From: DATAXP01 sp963708675
Lineage (GTDB): Bacteria; Planctomycetota; Planctomycetia; Pirellulales; PNKZ01
Reading direction: 5' to 3'
Length of the DNA stretch: 64,000 nucleotides
NCBI GenBank assembly: GCA_963708675.1
Contig: CAVPTO010000003.1
Span: 3,224,001 to 3,288,000, forward strand
The notes beneath the pieces were generated by a model. That model worked only from the letters and a program-made list of their open reading frames with translations, did not search any database and had not been told where the DNA came from. Shown piece by piece: positions 7,769 through 16,430 of the stretch. Position 1 is the first letter of the stretch, and each line of letters begins with the position of its first letter. The translations under genes were made by a program, and so were the position numbers.

Positions 7769-9406
7769 CTACTTGCCGTTCCACTCGACGAGCATCGCCT
7801 GAACTTCTTCGGGCTTGAACTTCTCAGGAACCGGATCGTCCTGATTGTCCATCAACTGTTCGAGCGTCGGCGTCTTCGACGGGACGCCGTCGGGCGGAAC
7901 GTCGAGCTTCGCACTCCAGGCGATCGCGTTGAGGACGAGCTTGCGGAACTGATCGTGTCCCCAGTTCCAGTGGAAGTGGCCGCCGGTGAAGCCGAAGCCA
8001 CGTCCGCCGTCGCGGCGATCGCAAGCCCAGGCCATGTGCTGCGGCTCGCCCCGCGCGATCGCGGCACGCACGTCGGGGTTCCCGCTGTGATGGCCGTCCT
8101 TACGCGACAACGTTTCGGGCGGCGGCAGCGCGGTGAGAATCGGCAGTACGTGATCCATCCCATCGCGGAATCGCATGTGGTAGTACCACTCGTCGTTGAT
8201 GGCAAACGGCTTCACGCCGTGCGAGATCGGGTGCAGCGGGAACTTGCGGTAGTCGGCATCCCAGTGCGGATTGACCGACCAATCAGCCTCGAAGTATCCG
8301 CCCATCCAACGCAGAAACGCATCGCCTGACGGGCCCTTCGGCACCTCGACGCCATAGTGCAAAAAGCACAGCCCGACGCCGCGGCTAGCCAACGAATCGA
8401 CTTCCGCCAGGTGGTCGTTGAACGGATGCTTCGCGCCACCATCGGCATAGCAAACCACCGAGTCGGCATCGTTGAGGATGTTGCGATCCTGTGGCCATCC
8501 GAAATACGAAACGACGGCGTTCACCGGAAGACCGCTCTTGTTCAACGCGTCGGCCAGCAACATGCAGCCGGCCTTGTGCTCGTGAGCGCCGTAGGCGTGG
8601 CTGGGGTTGCCGGCGATGAAGACGACTTTCTTCGTCTCAGGCTTCGTGTCGTCAGCTGGATCGACTTTGGCCGAGACCTTCTTTGCGGCGGGCGGCAGCT
8701 TCTTGAGCCGCACGTTGCGGAACTGCACCTTCATCGGCGGACCTTGGTGCAGTTGGAACGCGAGGATGCCGTTGGCGCGCCGCTGCTCTTTGTCGTCGTC
8801 GGTCATCGCAGCGGTGATGTGACCGTTCACGCGATGGACGAAATGAAACCCTTCGGCCGTGATCGTGAAATCATTCCACTCGCCGAGCTTGATGTGCTTG
8901 AGCAACTCGTCGGGATCGCCGACGCTGCCGACGACCTTCGGCTTGTGGTTGTCGCCGACGACAACTTCTTCGCCGCGCTTGCACAGGATGCCACGGAACT
9001 TCTCGCCGTAGATCATGCCGAAGTACTTGCCGCTTTCGTCGAGGTCGGCCTGATAGCCGCCGACGCCCCACTGCACGCCCGGCAGTTCGAAACTGCGGTA
9101 CTGAATGCCTGAGTTGTGATTGTAAAGCTTGACCTCGGCTTTGAGTTCGAAGTCGCCGACTTCGCCGCCGCGCCAAATGAGGAACGTGTTCGCCTTGGTC
9201 GGATTTGCTTCGGTCGTCTCGCCCGTGATCGCGCCATCTTCGACACGCCAGAACGCCGGGTTGCCGTCCCAACCTTCGAGCGACTTGCCGTCGAAGATCG
9301 CCTCGTAGCCGGCGTCGGCCGCCGTTGCATGGGAAACCGAGACGAGTTGCTGACCGCTCGCCGCGACGATCGCCGCGAGGCACAGGTTCCAGAAGGTTCT
9401 CATCAC
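7769..9406 (-). CDS. Secreted DUF1080 (3-keto-disaccharide hydrolase-like) plus ThuA-like protein
   Basis: The 545-residue exported protein has a signal peptide (about residues 1-30, ending HATAADA). A DUF1080 jelly-roll domain covers about residues 33-215 (FDGKSLEGWDGN, FLIWRGGEVGDFELKAEVKL, GIQYRSF, FRNVRLKKLP). A ThuA-like domain covers about 225-510 (KVVFIAGNPSHAYGAHEHKA, FLHYGVEVPKG, GFTGGHFHWNW). Some DUF1080 proteins cleave 3-keto-glycosides, and ThuA-like proteins have a class I amidotransferase fold linked to sugar metabolism. A short tail (PTLEQLMDNQDDPVP) follows. The gene starts 39 bp after the cytochrome gene and may be co-transcribed. Confidence 0.88.
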   Translation of the reverse strand: MMRTFWNLCLAAIVAASGQQLVSVSHATAADAGYEAIFDGKSLEGWDGNPAFWRVEDGAITGETTEANPTKANTFLIWRGGEVGDFELKAEVKLYNHNSGIQYRSFELPGVQWGVGGYQADLDESGKYFGMIYGEKFRGILCKRGEEVVVGDNHKPKVVGSVGDPDELLKHIKLGEWNDFTITAEGFHFVHRVNGHITAAMTDDDKEQRRANGILAFQLHQGPPMKVQFRNVRLKKLPPAAKKVSAKVDPADDTKPETKKVVFIAGNPSHAYGAHEHKAGCMLLADALNKSGLPVNAVVSYFGWPQDRNILNDADSVVCYADGGAKHPFNDHLAEVDSLASRGVGLCFLHYGVEVPKGPSGDAFLRWMGGYFEADWSVNPHWDADYRKFPLHPISHGVKPFAINDEWYYHMRFRDGMDHVLPILTALPPPETLSRKDGHHSGNPDVRAAIARGEPQHMAWACDRRDGGRGFGFTGGHFHWNWGHDQFRKLVLNAIAWSAKLDVPPDGVPSKTPTLEQLMDNQDDPVPEKFKPEEVQAMLVEWNGK

Positions 9407-9445
9407 GCTGCGACTCCAGAAGAAGTTGGTTCGATGCTTCGTCGG

Positions 9446-11341
9446 TCATTCGGCCTTGTCGTGCGACGGTTCGTACCAATCGCCGCGAAGCCAACGGACC
9501 AGCAGCGACAGCTCGGCGTCGCTCAACACATTGTGCTCGGAGCCTTTGACCGGAGCAAATGCGGGCATTCTGTCGTTGCGGTCGCCGTAGAACCGCTCGT
9601 TGCCGGGATTGGCGATGAACGCCGTCAGCCAGGCTTTCGAGCCGTAGCCGGTCAGGTCGGGGGCCGATCCCAACTCGCCTTTGCCGCGGTACTTGTGGCA
9701 GTCGGTGCAGGTGAGCGTTTCGATCAGCTTGCGGCCATCGGCAATCTGCTCGGCATCGGCAGAATCCTCGTTCGCTTGGCCGGGCAGGGCGGCCTCGGCC
9801 GAGAGCGCCATGATTGCCTTCGTCACATCTTCCTTGTCGAAGCCTGGCACGTTGTCCTTCACAAAGCTGACCATGTCGCCTTCTTTGTGCTTCGTCGCGC
9901 CGAAGTATTCGGAGCCGTCGACCTTCGCGGGATCGAGCAATCCCTTGAGCCAAACTCGGCTAGCGAAGCCGTACAGATTCGGCGCGGACTTCTTCTCGGC
10001 GGCGATTCCCTGGCCGGCGCTGTCAACATGATCGTGACAGTTGGCACAGTATTGCTTGAAGAGTCGCGGGCCTTGCACCTTCGCGTCCGATCGCAACAGT
10101 GACACGGCGCCAGCCGTCGGAATGCCCGCCGGCGCTCGGGCCAGCTCGGTCGCGCGCTCGGCACTCTCTTCGGCATCGTGAACGGCCGCGAGATACGCTT
10201 CCGACTCTTCGCGCTTGGCCTTTTCGACTTTCTCTTCCCACAGCGGGGCCTTCCACGCATAGCGGGCCATGTTGTCGTCGTACCACGCTTGAGCCGTCAG
10301 CAACCCCACACCGATGAGAAGGCAGAACAGCAATCCGATGTTGAAGCGATGTCCGAGCTTCCAGCGGCCGATGATCGGCATCAGGAACAACATTCCCATG
10401 ACGATGCCGGGGACAACGAGCGCGCCGTAAATCTCCGACTCGCCGGGGAAGTACTTCAGAAACTGAAACAGAAACAGGAAGTACCACTCGGGGCGAGCCG
10501 CGGAGTATTGGTTCGCCGGATCGGCCGGAGCACCGAGGTGCGCACCAAGCGTATCGCCGGGATGTTCGCCGATCGGTTGACCGAAGATCGCCGATTGAAA
10601 GATGAAGAACAACACGACCAGCAGCACGGCGAGACAAGCGACGGCGTCGCGCAACACCTGGTCGGGCCAGAACGTCGTCTCGGGCGCGTAGGTCGGGTTC
10701 TTGCTGTGAATGCCGTGACGTCGAAAGATCGCGATGTGCAACACGAGGAACCCGATGAGCAACCCGGGCAGTATGCCCGCGTGCAAAGCGAAGAACCGCG
10801 TGAGCGTGTGATGGCCATAGTCGCTGCCGCCGACGACGATGCGCTGCAAATCGTTACCGACCACAGGAACGAGACTCATCAGATTCGTTGCCACGCGTGT
10901 TGCCCAAAAGCCTTTCTGATCCCACGGAAGCAGATAACCCGTGAGCGACAGGCCGAGCACGATCTGCATCAGAACGAGGCCGAGCCAGAAGTTGATCTCG
11001 CGCGGCGCACGATACGCGCCGTCGATGACGACTTGCATCAGGTGCAACGCCAACAGCACGACCATCGCCTGCGCAGTGAAGTGATGGATGCCGCGCAGCA
11101 ACCAGCCGCCTTGCATCTCGTGCTGGATGTAATAGACGCTTTCCCACGCCGTCTGGGCGCTCGGGCTGTAGGCCATCCACAAAAAGGTGCCGGTGATGAC
11201 CTGCACCGCGAAGGCGTAAACTAAGGTGCTCCCCCACACGTAACGCCATCGCGCTCCGCCGGGGATGCGCTCATACAGCGCCTCGTGAACCAGGTCGCGA
11301 ATGCCGGTGCGATCGTCGAACCAGTCGAAAAGCGCTCTCAT
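9446..11341 (-). CDS. Cytochrome b with C-terminal di-haem cytochrome c (bc complex)
   Basis: The 631-residue membrane protein is the quinol-oxidising core of a cytochrome bc complex. Residues 1-220 are the cytochrome b6 part, with paired haem-ligand histidines in GIHHFTAQ and LLALHLMQV and in LTRFFALHAG and GFLVLHIAIF. The subunit IV-like part follows, with PEWYFLFLFQFLKYF as the Qo-site motif. Two class I cytochrome c domains follow: CANCH (C432, C435, H436) and CTDCH (C545, C548, H549). The start is the ATG at 11341, overlapping the Rieske stop as ATGA; the open frame upstream is a shadow of the Rieske gene. The complex should pass electrons from quinol to a periplasmic acceptor. Confidence 0.93.
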   Translation of the reverse strand: MRALFDWFDDRTGIRDLVHEALYERIPGGARWRYVWGSTLVYAFAVQVITGTFLWMAYSPSAQTAWESVYYIQHEMQGGWLLRGIHHFTAQAMVVLLALHLMQVVIDGAYRAPREINFWLGLVLMQIVLGLSLTGYLLPWDQKGFWATRVATNLMSLVPVVGNDLQRIVVGGSDYGHHTLTRFFALHAGILPGLLIGFLVLHIAIFRRHGIHSKNPTYAPETTFWPDQVLRDAVACLAVLLVVLFFIFQSAIFGQPIGEHPGDTLGAHLGAPADPANQYSAARPEWYFLFLFQFLKYFPGESEIYGALVVPGIVMGMLFLMPIIGRWKLGHRFNIGLLFCLLIGVGLLTAQAWYDDNMARYAWKAPLWEEKVEKAKREESEAYLAAVHDAEESAERATELARAPAGIPTAGAVSLLRSDAKVQGPRLFKQYCANCHDHVDSAGQGIAAEKKSAPNLYGFASRVWLKGLLDPAKVDGSEYFGATKHKEGDMVSFVKDNVPGFDKEDVTKAIMALSAEAALPGQANEDSADAEQIADGRKLIETLTCTDCHKYRGKGELGSAPDLTGYGSKAWLTAFIANPGNERFYGDRNDRMPAFAPVKGSEHNVLSDAELSLLVRWLRGDWYEPSHDKAE

Positions 11342-11964
11342 GTTTTCGCGATCTTCTCGGCGGTGCCCGAGTAATAGTTGATGAACTGTACGTACACCAC
11401 CTTGTCGTCGCCTGCCGGCCGAAGCTCGCACGGCAAGCTGTCTAAATCGCGCGGGCTGACGCATGGCATGATGCGGCGCCCTTCGATCGTGAACTGGCTG
11501 GTGTGACACGGGCACTGGTATTCGTTGCGATCGTTCAGGAACGCGACGTAGCAACCGGCGTGCGGGCAATACGCATTGAAGGCTTCGACGATCTCGGTTG
11601 CCGGAAGTCGTCGCAGGTAGACAGCTCCGACCGGTTGATTCGCGTTGCTGTTCCACGCGTCTTGGCGATCGGCAAGAACCGGGAACTTACGAGGCACGCC
11701 GTCGTCGGGCAGGGAATTGAGCGACGTGATGCGCAGAAACTGTCCGCCGCCGCTGGTGCGCCGCATCGGGTCGAGCCACACCGCCAATCCGGCAGCCACC
11801 GGCACGAGGCCCGCGACCGAACCGATCACGACGGCAAGAAACTTCACGAAGAAACCGCGGCGAGGTTCATCCGACGCCGACGTACTTGTCGCGCCGACGA
11901 ACCGTGTAGGTTGCGAGCTGGCCGACTTTTTAGGCGACAGCGGCGCGAGAGGAATTTCGTCCAT
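11338..11964 (-). CDS. Rieske iron-sulfur protein of the bc complex
   Basis: The 208-residue protein has a cytoplasmic N-terminal tail, one membrane helix (about residues 38-64, FFVKFLAVVIGSVAGLVPV) and a periplasmic Rieske domain. Ligands of the 2Fe-2S cluster are C133 and H135 in CPHAGC and C151 and H154 in CPCHTS; C138 and C153 form the usual disulfide. In bc complexes this subunit moves electrons from the Qo site to cytochrome c. It is the first gene of the pair and its stop overlaps the cytochrome b start by four bases. Confidence 0.95.
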   Translation of the reverse strand: MDEIPLAPLSPKKSASSQPTRFVGATSTSASDEPRRGFFVKFLAVVIGSVAGLVPVAAGLAVWLDPMRRTSGGGQFLRITSLNSLPDDGVPRKFPVLADRQDAWNSNANQPVGAVYLRRLPATEIVEAFNAYCPHAGCYVAFLNDRNEYQCPCHTSQFTIEGRRIMPCVSPRDLDSLPCELRPAGDDKVVYVQFINYYSGTAEKIAKT

Positions 11965-12087
11965 GGAGCAACAACTTTATCCCGCGGCGAGCCGCCGAGG
12001 GCAGGGGTGATGGATGAGCGACGTCGCGCTCGAAGGAAGGAGCGTTTTGCGATGCCAAAACGAATCGTGGTGGGTGCAACGCGAAAA

Positions 12088-13086
12088 TTATCGCATCGCC
12101 GCGCGCGCTGCGTCAAGCACCTTCGTCAACGCCGTCGAGCAGTCATCGTTCAGCGTCGCGCCGGCTGCCGCCTTGTGCCCGCCGCCGCCGAATTTCTCGG
12201 CCAAACGGCTGCAATCAATCTGCGAGCCGTCGCGGCCCGGACGACTGCGGAAGCTGAACTTCACGCCTCCCGTGGCCAGCTCGACGCAGATAACCGCGAC
12301 CTCGGTGCCGCCAACCTGCAGCAACATATTGATGACATCCTCCGAATCGGAAGGCGCCGCCCCCGTCGCCACGAAATCCTTTTGCGACAGCGCGGTGTGA
12401 ATCAGCCGACCGTCCAACTCGGACGTGGCTTGCTCGAGCGCTCGGCCGATGAGGTGCAATCGAGCCAGCGTGTCCTGTTCGTAGAGGTGCTTATAGATGA
12501 GGCTCGGCCGAGCACCGGCGTCGACCAACTTGCCGCCGCAGCGATATGTGCCGCCAGTCGTCGACGCGAAGCGAAACCAACCGGTATCGGTCGCGACTGC
12601 TGCGAACAACGGCGTGGCAATCTCCGGCGTCAGCGGCACGTTCAGGTGATGCGCCGCGTCGGTCACCAATCGCCCCGTCGCCTCGGCCGTCGTGTCTTTG
12701 AAGATCTCCGCGCCCAGATCGTCCTGGCTCACATGATGATCGATGAGAATCTTGCGGGCCTTCGTCGCACGGATGACCTCGCCCATGCCGCCGAGCTGCG
12801 CCCACGCGCTGGTGTCGAGAATCATGTGGATGTCGTTCTTCTCGACCTCGGCCGCCTGAAGGTCGATGCCGAGGACTTTGATCTTGCCGTGCGGATCGAG
12901 AAAGCGAAGATTCGGCGGCGGCTTGTCGGGGTTCGCGATCATTACCGTCTTGCCAAGCGCCTCGAGGATGCCCGCCATGCCAAGCTCGCTCCCCAGCGCG
13001 TCGGCATCGGGACGCACATGACTGGTCAGCACGAAGCGCTGACCGGCGTGCACGAGTTCACTGAGACGTTTCCAATCGATCGACAT
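12088..13086 (-). CDS. DHH/DHHA1 phosphoesterase, NrnA-like
   Basis: The 332-residue soluble protein belongs to the DHH family that includes NrnA, which degrades short oligonucleotides and dephosphorylates pAp. The N-terminal DHH domain shows LTSHVRPDADALGS (metal-binding His/Asp), MILDTSAW and the signature IDHHVS. The C-terminal DHHA1 domain ends with FGGGGHKAAAGA. Length is typical for NrnA. The gene ends about 120 bp upstream of the Rieske gene on the same strand. A neighbouring repeat element fills the gap to ribF. Exact substrate is not determined. Confidence 0.88.
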   Translation of the reverse strand: MSIDWKRLSELVHAGQRFVLTSHVRPDADALGSELGMAGILEALGKTVMIANPDKPPPNLRFLDPHGKIKVLGIDLQAAEVEKNDIHMILDTSAWAQLGGMGEVIRATKARKILIDHHVSQDDLGAEIFKDTTAEATGRLVTDAAHHLNVPLTPEIATPLFAAVATDTGWFRFASTTGGTYRCGGKLVDAGARPSLIYKHLYEQDTLARLHLIGRALEQATSELDGRLIHTALSQKDFVATGAAPSDSEDVINMLLQVGGTEVAVICVELATGGVKFSFRSRPGRDGSQIDCSRLAEKFGGGGHKAAAGATLNDDCSTALTKVLDAARAAMR

Positions 13087-13135
13087 GGTTGATTACGCCT
13101 CCGAGAAGATGCGTTGAGACACATAGGAGTCGCCT

Positions 13136-13261
13136 TCACCCTCGCCCCTTGCGGGAGAGGGTGGCGAGTTCGCCAACGGCGGACTCGCCGGGTGAGGAGT
13201 CGAAGCGTGTACCGGCGCTGCCAACCCCTCACCCCTGCCCCTCTCCCGCAAGGGGAGTGGT
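13136..13261. repeat. Family A composite repeat between nrnA-like gene and ribF
   Basis: Two related hairpin-forming parts lie here: CCCCTTGCGGGAGAGGGTGG with GGCGAGTTCGCCAACGGCGG on the left and CCCCTCTCCCGCAAGGGGAG on the right. Left and right halves are inversely related (TCACCC...GGGTGA). The element occupies most of the 215-base gap and could act as a transcript-stabilising or terminating structure for either neighbour. Confidence 0.7.
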
Positions 13262-13301
13262 GTTATTCGATCAAAGGTCCAATCACATTGCATGTCGACC
13301 A

Positions 13302-14229
13302 TCAAAGAAACTCTTGTGCGATTCTCCGCGTCTCAGCCACGTCGCGGTCGAGCTGCGACTTCAACGCGTCGACGCTTGCAAACGTGTGAACCTCACGCAA
13401 CTTGGTGAGGAAGTCAAGCTCCAAAGGCTGACCGTACAGCGCCTCGTCGGCCTCGATGAGATGCGCTTCGACCTTCGTCGCGTGCTCGCCGAACGTTGGG
13501 TTGGGGCCAATGTTGATCGCGGCCGGCCATTGGTTGCCATCGGCGTGAGCGACGCCCGCATAAACGCCGATGGCCGGCAGCAGCGTGTCGATGGCGTCGA
13601 CGTTGGCCGTCGGAAAGCCAAGCTTCGCCCCGCGCCGGCGCCATGAGTCACCATGCCACGGATGCGGTACGGCTGCGTGAGCAGGCAACGCGCCTCAGCG
13701 ACATCACCGCGCACGACAAGCTGTCGCACGCGCGAACTCGAAACGATCGCGCCGTCGAAAACGATCGGCTCGACCACCTCCAACTCAATGCCCTCGGCGG
13801 CCGAGTATTGCCCCAGCGTTTCGATATTCCCTTTGCGATCGTGGCCGAAAAAGAAGTTCGGTCCTTCGACAATCGCCTGGGCATGGAGCGCTTCGCGAAC
13901 GATTCGATCGAAGAATTCGCGAGGACTCAGCGCCAACAGGGCCTCATCCGTGGGATAAGCAATCATGCAGTCGACGCCGAGTTCGTCGAGCAGCTGCGCT
14001 TTTCGCTCGGTCCACGTGAGCGGAGGCGGCGCGGCAGATGGCCGCAAAAGCCGCACCGGATGCGGATCGAACGTGAACACAACTGCTGGCCCACGAACGC
14101 GTCGGGCGTGTTCGACGAGTCGCTCGACGAGCCGTGCGTGGCCGCGATGCACGCCGTCGAAGTTGCCAATCGTGAGCGCACCGAGCCAATCGTCTCAGGC
14201 ACGGCGTCGAGATGGCGGATGACTTTCAT
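13302..14229 (-). CDS. ribF: Bifunctional riboflavin kinase/FAD synthetase RibF (two apparent frameshifts)
   Basis: The enzyme phosphorylates riboflavin to FMN and adenylates FMN to FAD. The start is MKVIRHLDAVPETIGS at 14229. The adenylyltransferase motif IGNFDGVHRGH needs one extra base near 14177 (as read, the frame becomes RLATSTACIAA). The domain continues with TFDPHP, EGPNFFFGHDRKGN and SSSRVRQL. The riboflavin kinase motif GAKLGFPTAN needs one more base in the C run at 13628-13631, after VTHGAGAG. With both bases restored the protein would be about 309 residues, the usual RibF length. Both halves keep strongly conserved sequence, which argues for consensus errors rather than decay. A decayed pseudogene is possible but unlikely. 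Confidence 0.88.
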
Positions 14230-14327
14230 CGGGCCACTTATTATCTTTGCCCAGGTCGCGACGGTCAAACCCCGTGGCCTATGCTATCCTTGGGGGCGAA
14301 CCGCGACGCTACCGCGTAAACGTGCCG

Positions 14328-15908
14328 ATGGAAGATAAACAAATATTCCTTTCGCCAGACCTGAGTCATCGACTCGCGGCGATCGATATTGGCACCAACA
14401 GCGTGCGTCTCGTGATTGCCGAGGCGCTACGAGCGGGCAACTACCGCATTCTCGACGAAGAGAAGGCGACGACGCGCCTCGGGCACGACCTTGTCGAAAC
14501 CGGGCGGCTCGATGCCGACGCTGTGACGAAGACGCTCGAAGCGCTGCGGCGTATGAAGCAGATTGCCGCGGGCTTCCAAGTGCGCGACGTGCGCGTGATC
14601 GCCACCTGCGCCGTCCGCGAGGCCGACGACGGCGAGGCGTTTGTTCGCCGCGTGCGAGACGAGGTGGGCCTCGACGTCGAGACGATTAGCTCCGATCAGG
14701 AAGGCCGGCTGGCCTTCATGAGCGTCGAGCGAAACTTCAACCTCGTTGGCAAGAACGTTGCCGTCGCGGATATCGGCGGGGGAAGCACGGAGATCGTGCT
14801 CGCCACGGGGAGCATCATCGAGGCCGTCTGCGGCACGCCGCTGGGCGCCGTGCGGATGACCGAGAAGTTCGGCACGGCGCAGGCCGTCAGCTACGAGCAG
14901 TTCGAAGCGATGGTCGCCGACATCGACCGCGTCCTCCGCCGACACACGCGCAAGTTGCTCCTCGAACCGCACATTCTCATCGGCTCCGGCGGCACCTTCA
15001 CCACGCTGGCCGAAATGACTAACGCTCTCAAGGGCCAACCCGGCTTGCCTCTTCGCGGAAGCGAAGTCACCCGCGCCGAAGTGCGTCACCTGCTCGACCG
15101 CCTTCGCAAAATTCCCGCCGAAGCGCGACGCAGCATGCCGGGGCTCAGCCCCGACCGCGCGGACATCATCGTCGCCGGCATCACGATCATCGACCGCATC
15201 ATGTACCGCTTCGATCTCAATCGCGTGATGATTCACGATCGCGGCGTGCGCGACGGCCTGATGCTCATGATGATCGACCAGATGATTGGCCGATCGAAGG
15301 ACAGCGTCAGCGATCGCGAAAGCTCGGTCGAACGTTTCGCCACCAGTTGCCAGGTCGACATGCCGCACGCCCGCCAGGTGGCGAGGCTTGCGGGGCTGAT
15401 TTTTTCGGAGATGGTCGAGGCCGGGAAGCTCGACCCCGCGGATCGCCCGCTGCTCGAAACCGCGGCGGTGCTGCAGGACGTTGGCTATCTGATCAACTAC
15501 GAGAAGCATCACAAGCACAGTTACTACTTGATCCTCAACAGTCGGCTTGCGGGATTTCAGCCGCACGAGCTTGAGATCATCGCCAACATCGCGCGTTATC
15601 ACCGCGGGTCGTTGCCGAAGAAGAAGCACGCGAACTTCTCGCAGTTGCCGTCGAAGGATCAAACGCGCATTAAAAAGATGGCGGCGATTCTCCGCATCGC
15701 AGGCGGGCTCGATCGCACGAACACGCAGCAGGTGCAGTCGATCGCCGTCACGACTGATAACGGCGACACGACGATTCATGCGATCGCTGACGAACTTCCC
15801 GACGTCGACATCTGGTCGGCCCGCAAGCGCGCCGAAGCTTTCGAGAAGGCCTTCGACACGAAGCTGCAAATCGAGTGGCAGAGTGCGGCCCAATCCGCGG
15901 CGGGGTAG
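14328..15908 (+). CDS. Exopolyphosphatase/guanosine pentaphosphatase family protein
   Basis: The 526-residue protein combines an N-terminal Ppx/GppA domain (ASKHA fold) with a C-terminal HD-like helical domain. Visible motifs are the phosphate-1 loop AIDIGTNSVRLVIAE, the segment TCAVREADDGEAFV, the phosphate-2 loop VADIGGGSTEIVLA, GSGGTFTTL, and the HD-like HARQVARLAGLIF, VGYLINYEKHHKHSYY and IANIARYHRG. Members hydrolyse polyphosphate or pppGpp; which one applies here cannot be told. The ATG at 14328 (MEDKQIF) fits the domain start better than the one at 14247, which extends into the region divergent with ribF. Confidence 0.88.
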   Translation: MEDKQIFLSPDLSHRLAAIDIGTNSVRLVIAEALRAGNYRILDEEKATTRLGHDLVETGRLDADAVTKTLEALRRMKQIAAGFQVRDVRVIATCAVREADDGEAFVRRVRDEVGLDVETISSDQEGRLAFMSVERNFNLVGKNVAVADIGGGSTEIVLATGSIIEAVCGTPLGAVRMTEKFGTAQAVSYEQFEAMVADIDRVLRRHTRKLLLEPHILIGSGGTFTTLAEMTNALKGQPGLPLRGSEVTRAEVRHLLDRLRKIPAEARRSMPGLSPDRADIIVAGITIIDRIMYRFDLNRVMIHDRGVRDGLMLMMIDQMIGRSKDSVSDRESSVERFATSCQVDMPHARQVARLAGLIFSEMVEAGKLDPADRPLLETAAVLQDVGYLINYEKHHKHSYYLILNSRLAGFQPHELEIIANIARYHRGSLPKKKHANFSQLPSKDQTRIKKMAAILRIAGGLDRTNTQQVQSIAVTTDNGDTTIHAIADELPDVDIWSARKRAEAFEKAFDTKLQIEWQSAAQSAAG

Positions 15909-15943
15909 TGCGCCGCAATCGGCGCGACGTTTGCGACATCCTC

Positions 15944-15971
15944 GGTTAGCCGCGACGCGCCAGCGGAGCGC
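15944..15971. repeat. Half copy of family B palindrome
   Basis: This 28-base sequence matches one arm of the palindrome at 5853-5928 exactly (GGTTAGCCGCGACGCGCCAG and onward), without the partner arm. It lies in the 95-bp gap between the Ppx/GppA gene and the thioredoxin gene. A solitary arm suggests partial insertion or loss of one arm. Confidence 0.85.
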
Positions 15972-16003
15972 GGCTGTGCGATCCATTCCTCGAGGCCTCA
16001 ACC

Positions 16004-16342
16004 ATGTCCCCCTTCCAACGCACCGCGCAACCCGAACCCACACGCGACGAGGTCGATCACATGACCGGCCCCGTCGTCGTCGAATTCGGCGCCTCATGGT
16101 GCCCGCACTGCCAAGCCATTCAAGACGATTTGGCCGCGTTGCTCAACGAGCGCCCCGAGGTGCAACACCTCAAAGTCGAGGACGGTCGCGGCAAACCACT
16201 CGGCCGATCGTTCCGCGTCAAGCTCTGGCCAACGCTCGTCTTCATGCGCGACGGTCAAGTCCTCGACCAACTCGTGCGTCCCGACGACGAGCAGATGGCT
16301 GCGGCGTTCGATAAGCTTGACGATCGTTCGTCGGAAAATTAA
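16004..16342 (+). CDS. Thioredoxin-family protein
   Basis: This 112-residue cytoplasmic protein has the thioredoxin active site WCPHC (C33, C36) after strand VVVEFGA, and the cis-proline in WPTLVF near residue 76. The CPHC dipeptide is more oxidising than the CGPC of classical thioredoxin, so it may act in a specialised exchange. There is no signal peptide. An N-terminal extension of about 20 residues precedes the fold; an internal Met at residue 20 is an alternative start. Confidence 0.85.
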   Translation: MSPFQRTAQPEPTRDEVDHMTGPVVVEFGASWCPHCQAIQDDLAALLNERPEVQHLKVEDGRGKPLGRSFRVKLWPTLVFMRDGQVLDQLVRPDDEQMAAAFDKLDDRSSEN

Positions 16343-16430
16343 CCGCAGAGGTCGCGGAGTTCGCAGAGACAAGCAGAGAGAAAATTTAATTCTCTTTTCC
16401 TTTGCGTCCTCCGCGGTTAATCTCCCCGCG

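Noticed and set aside
14427..16097. A 556-codon minus-strand frame opposite the Ppx/GppA gene
   Set aside because: The plus-strand frame has unmistakable Ppx/GppA motifs; the antisense frame has none.
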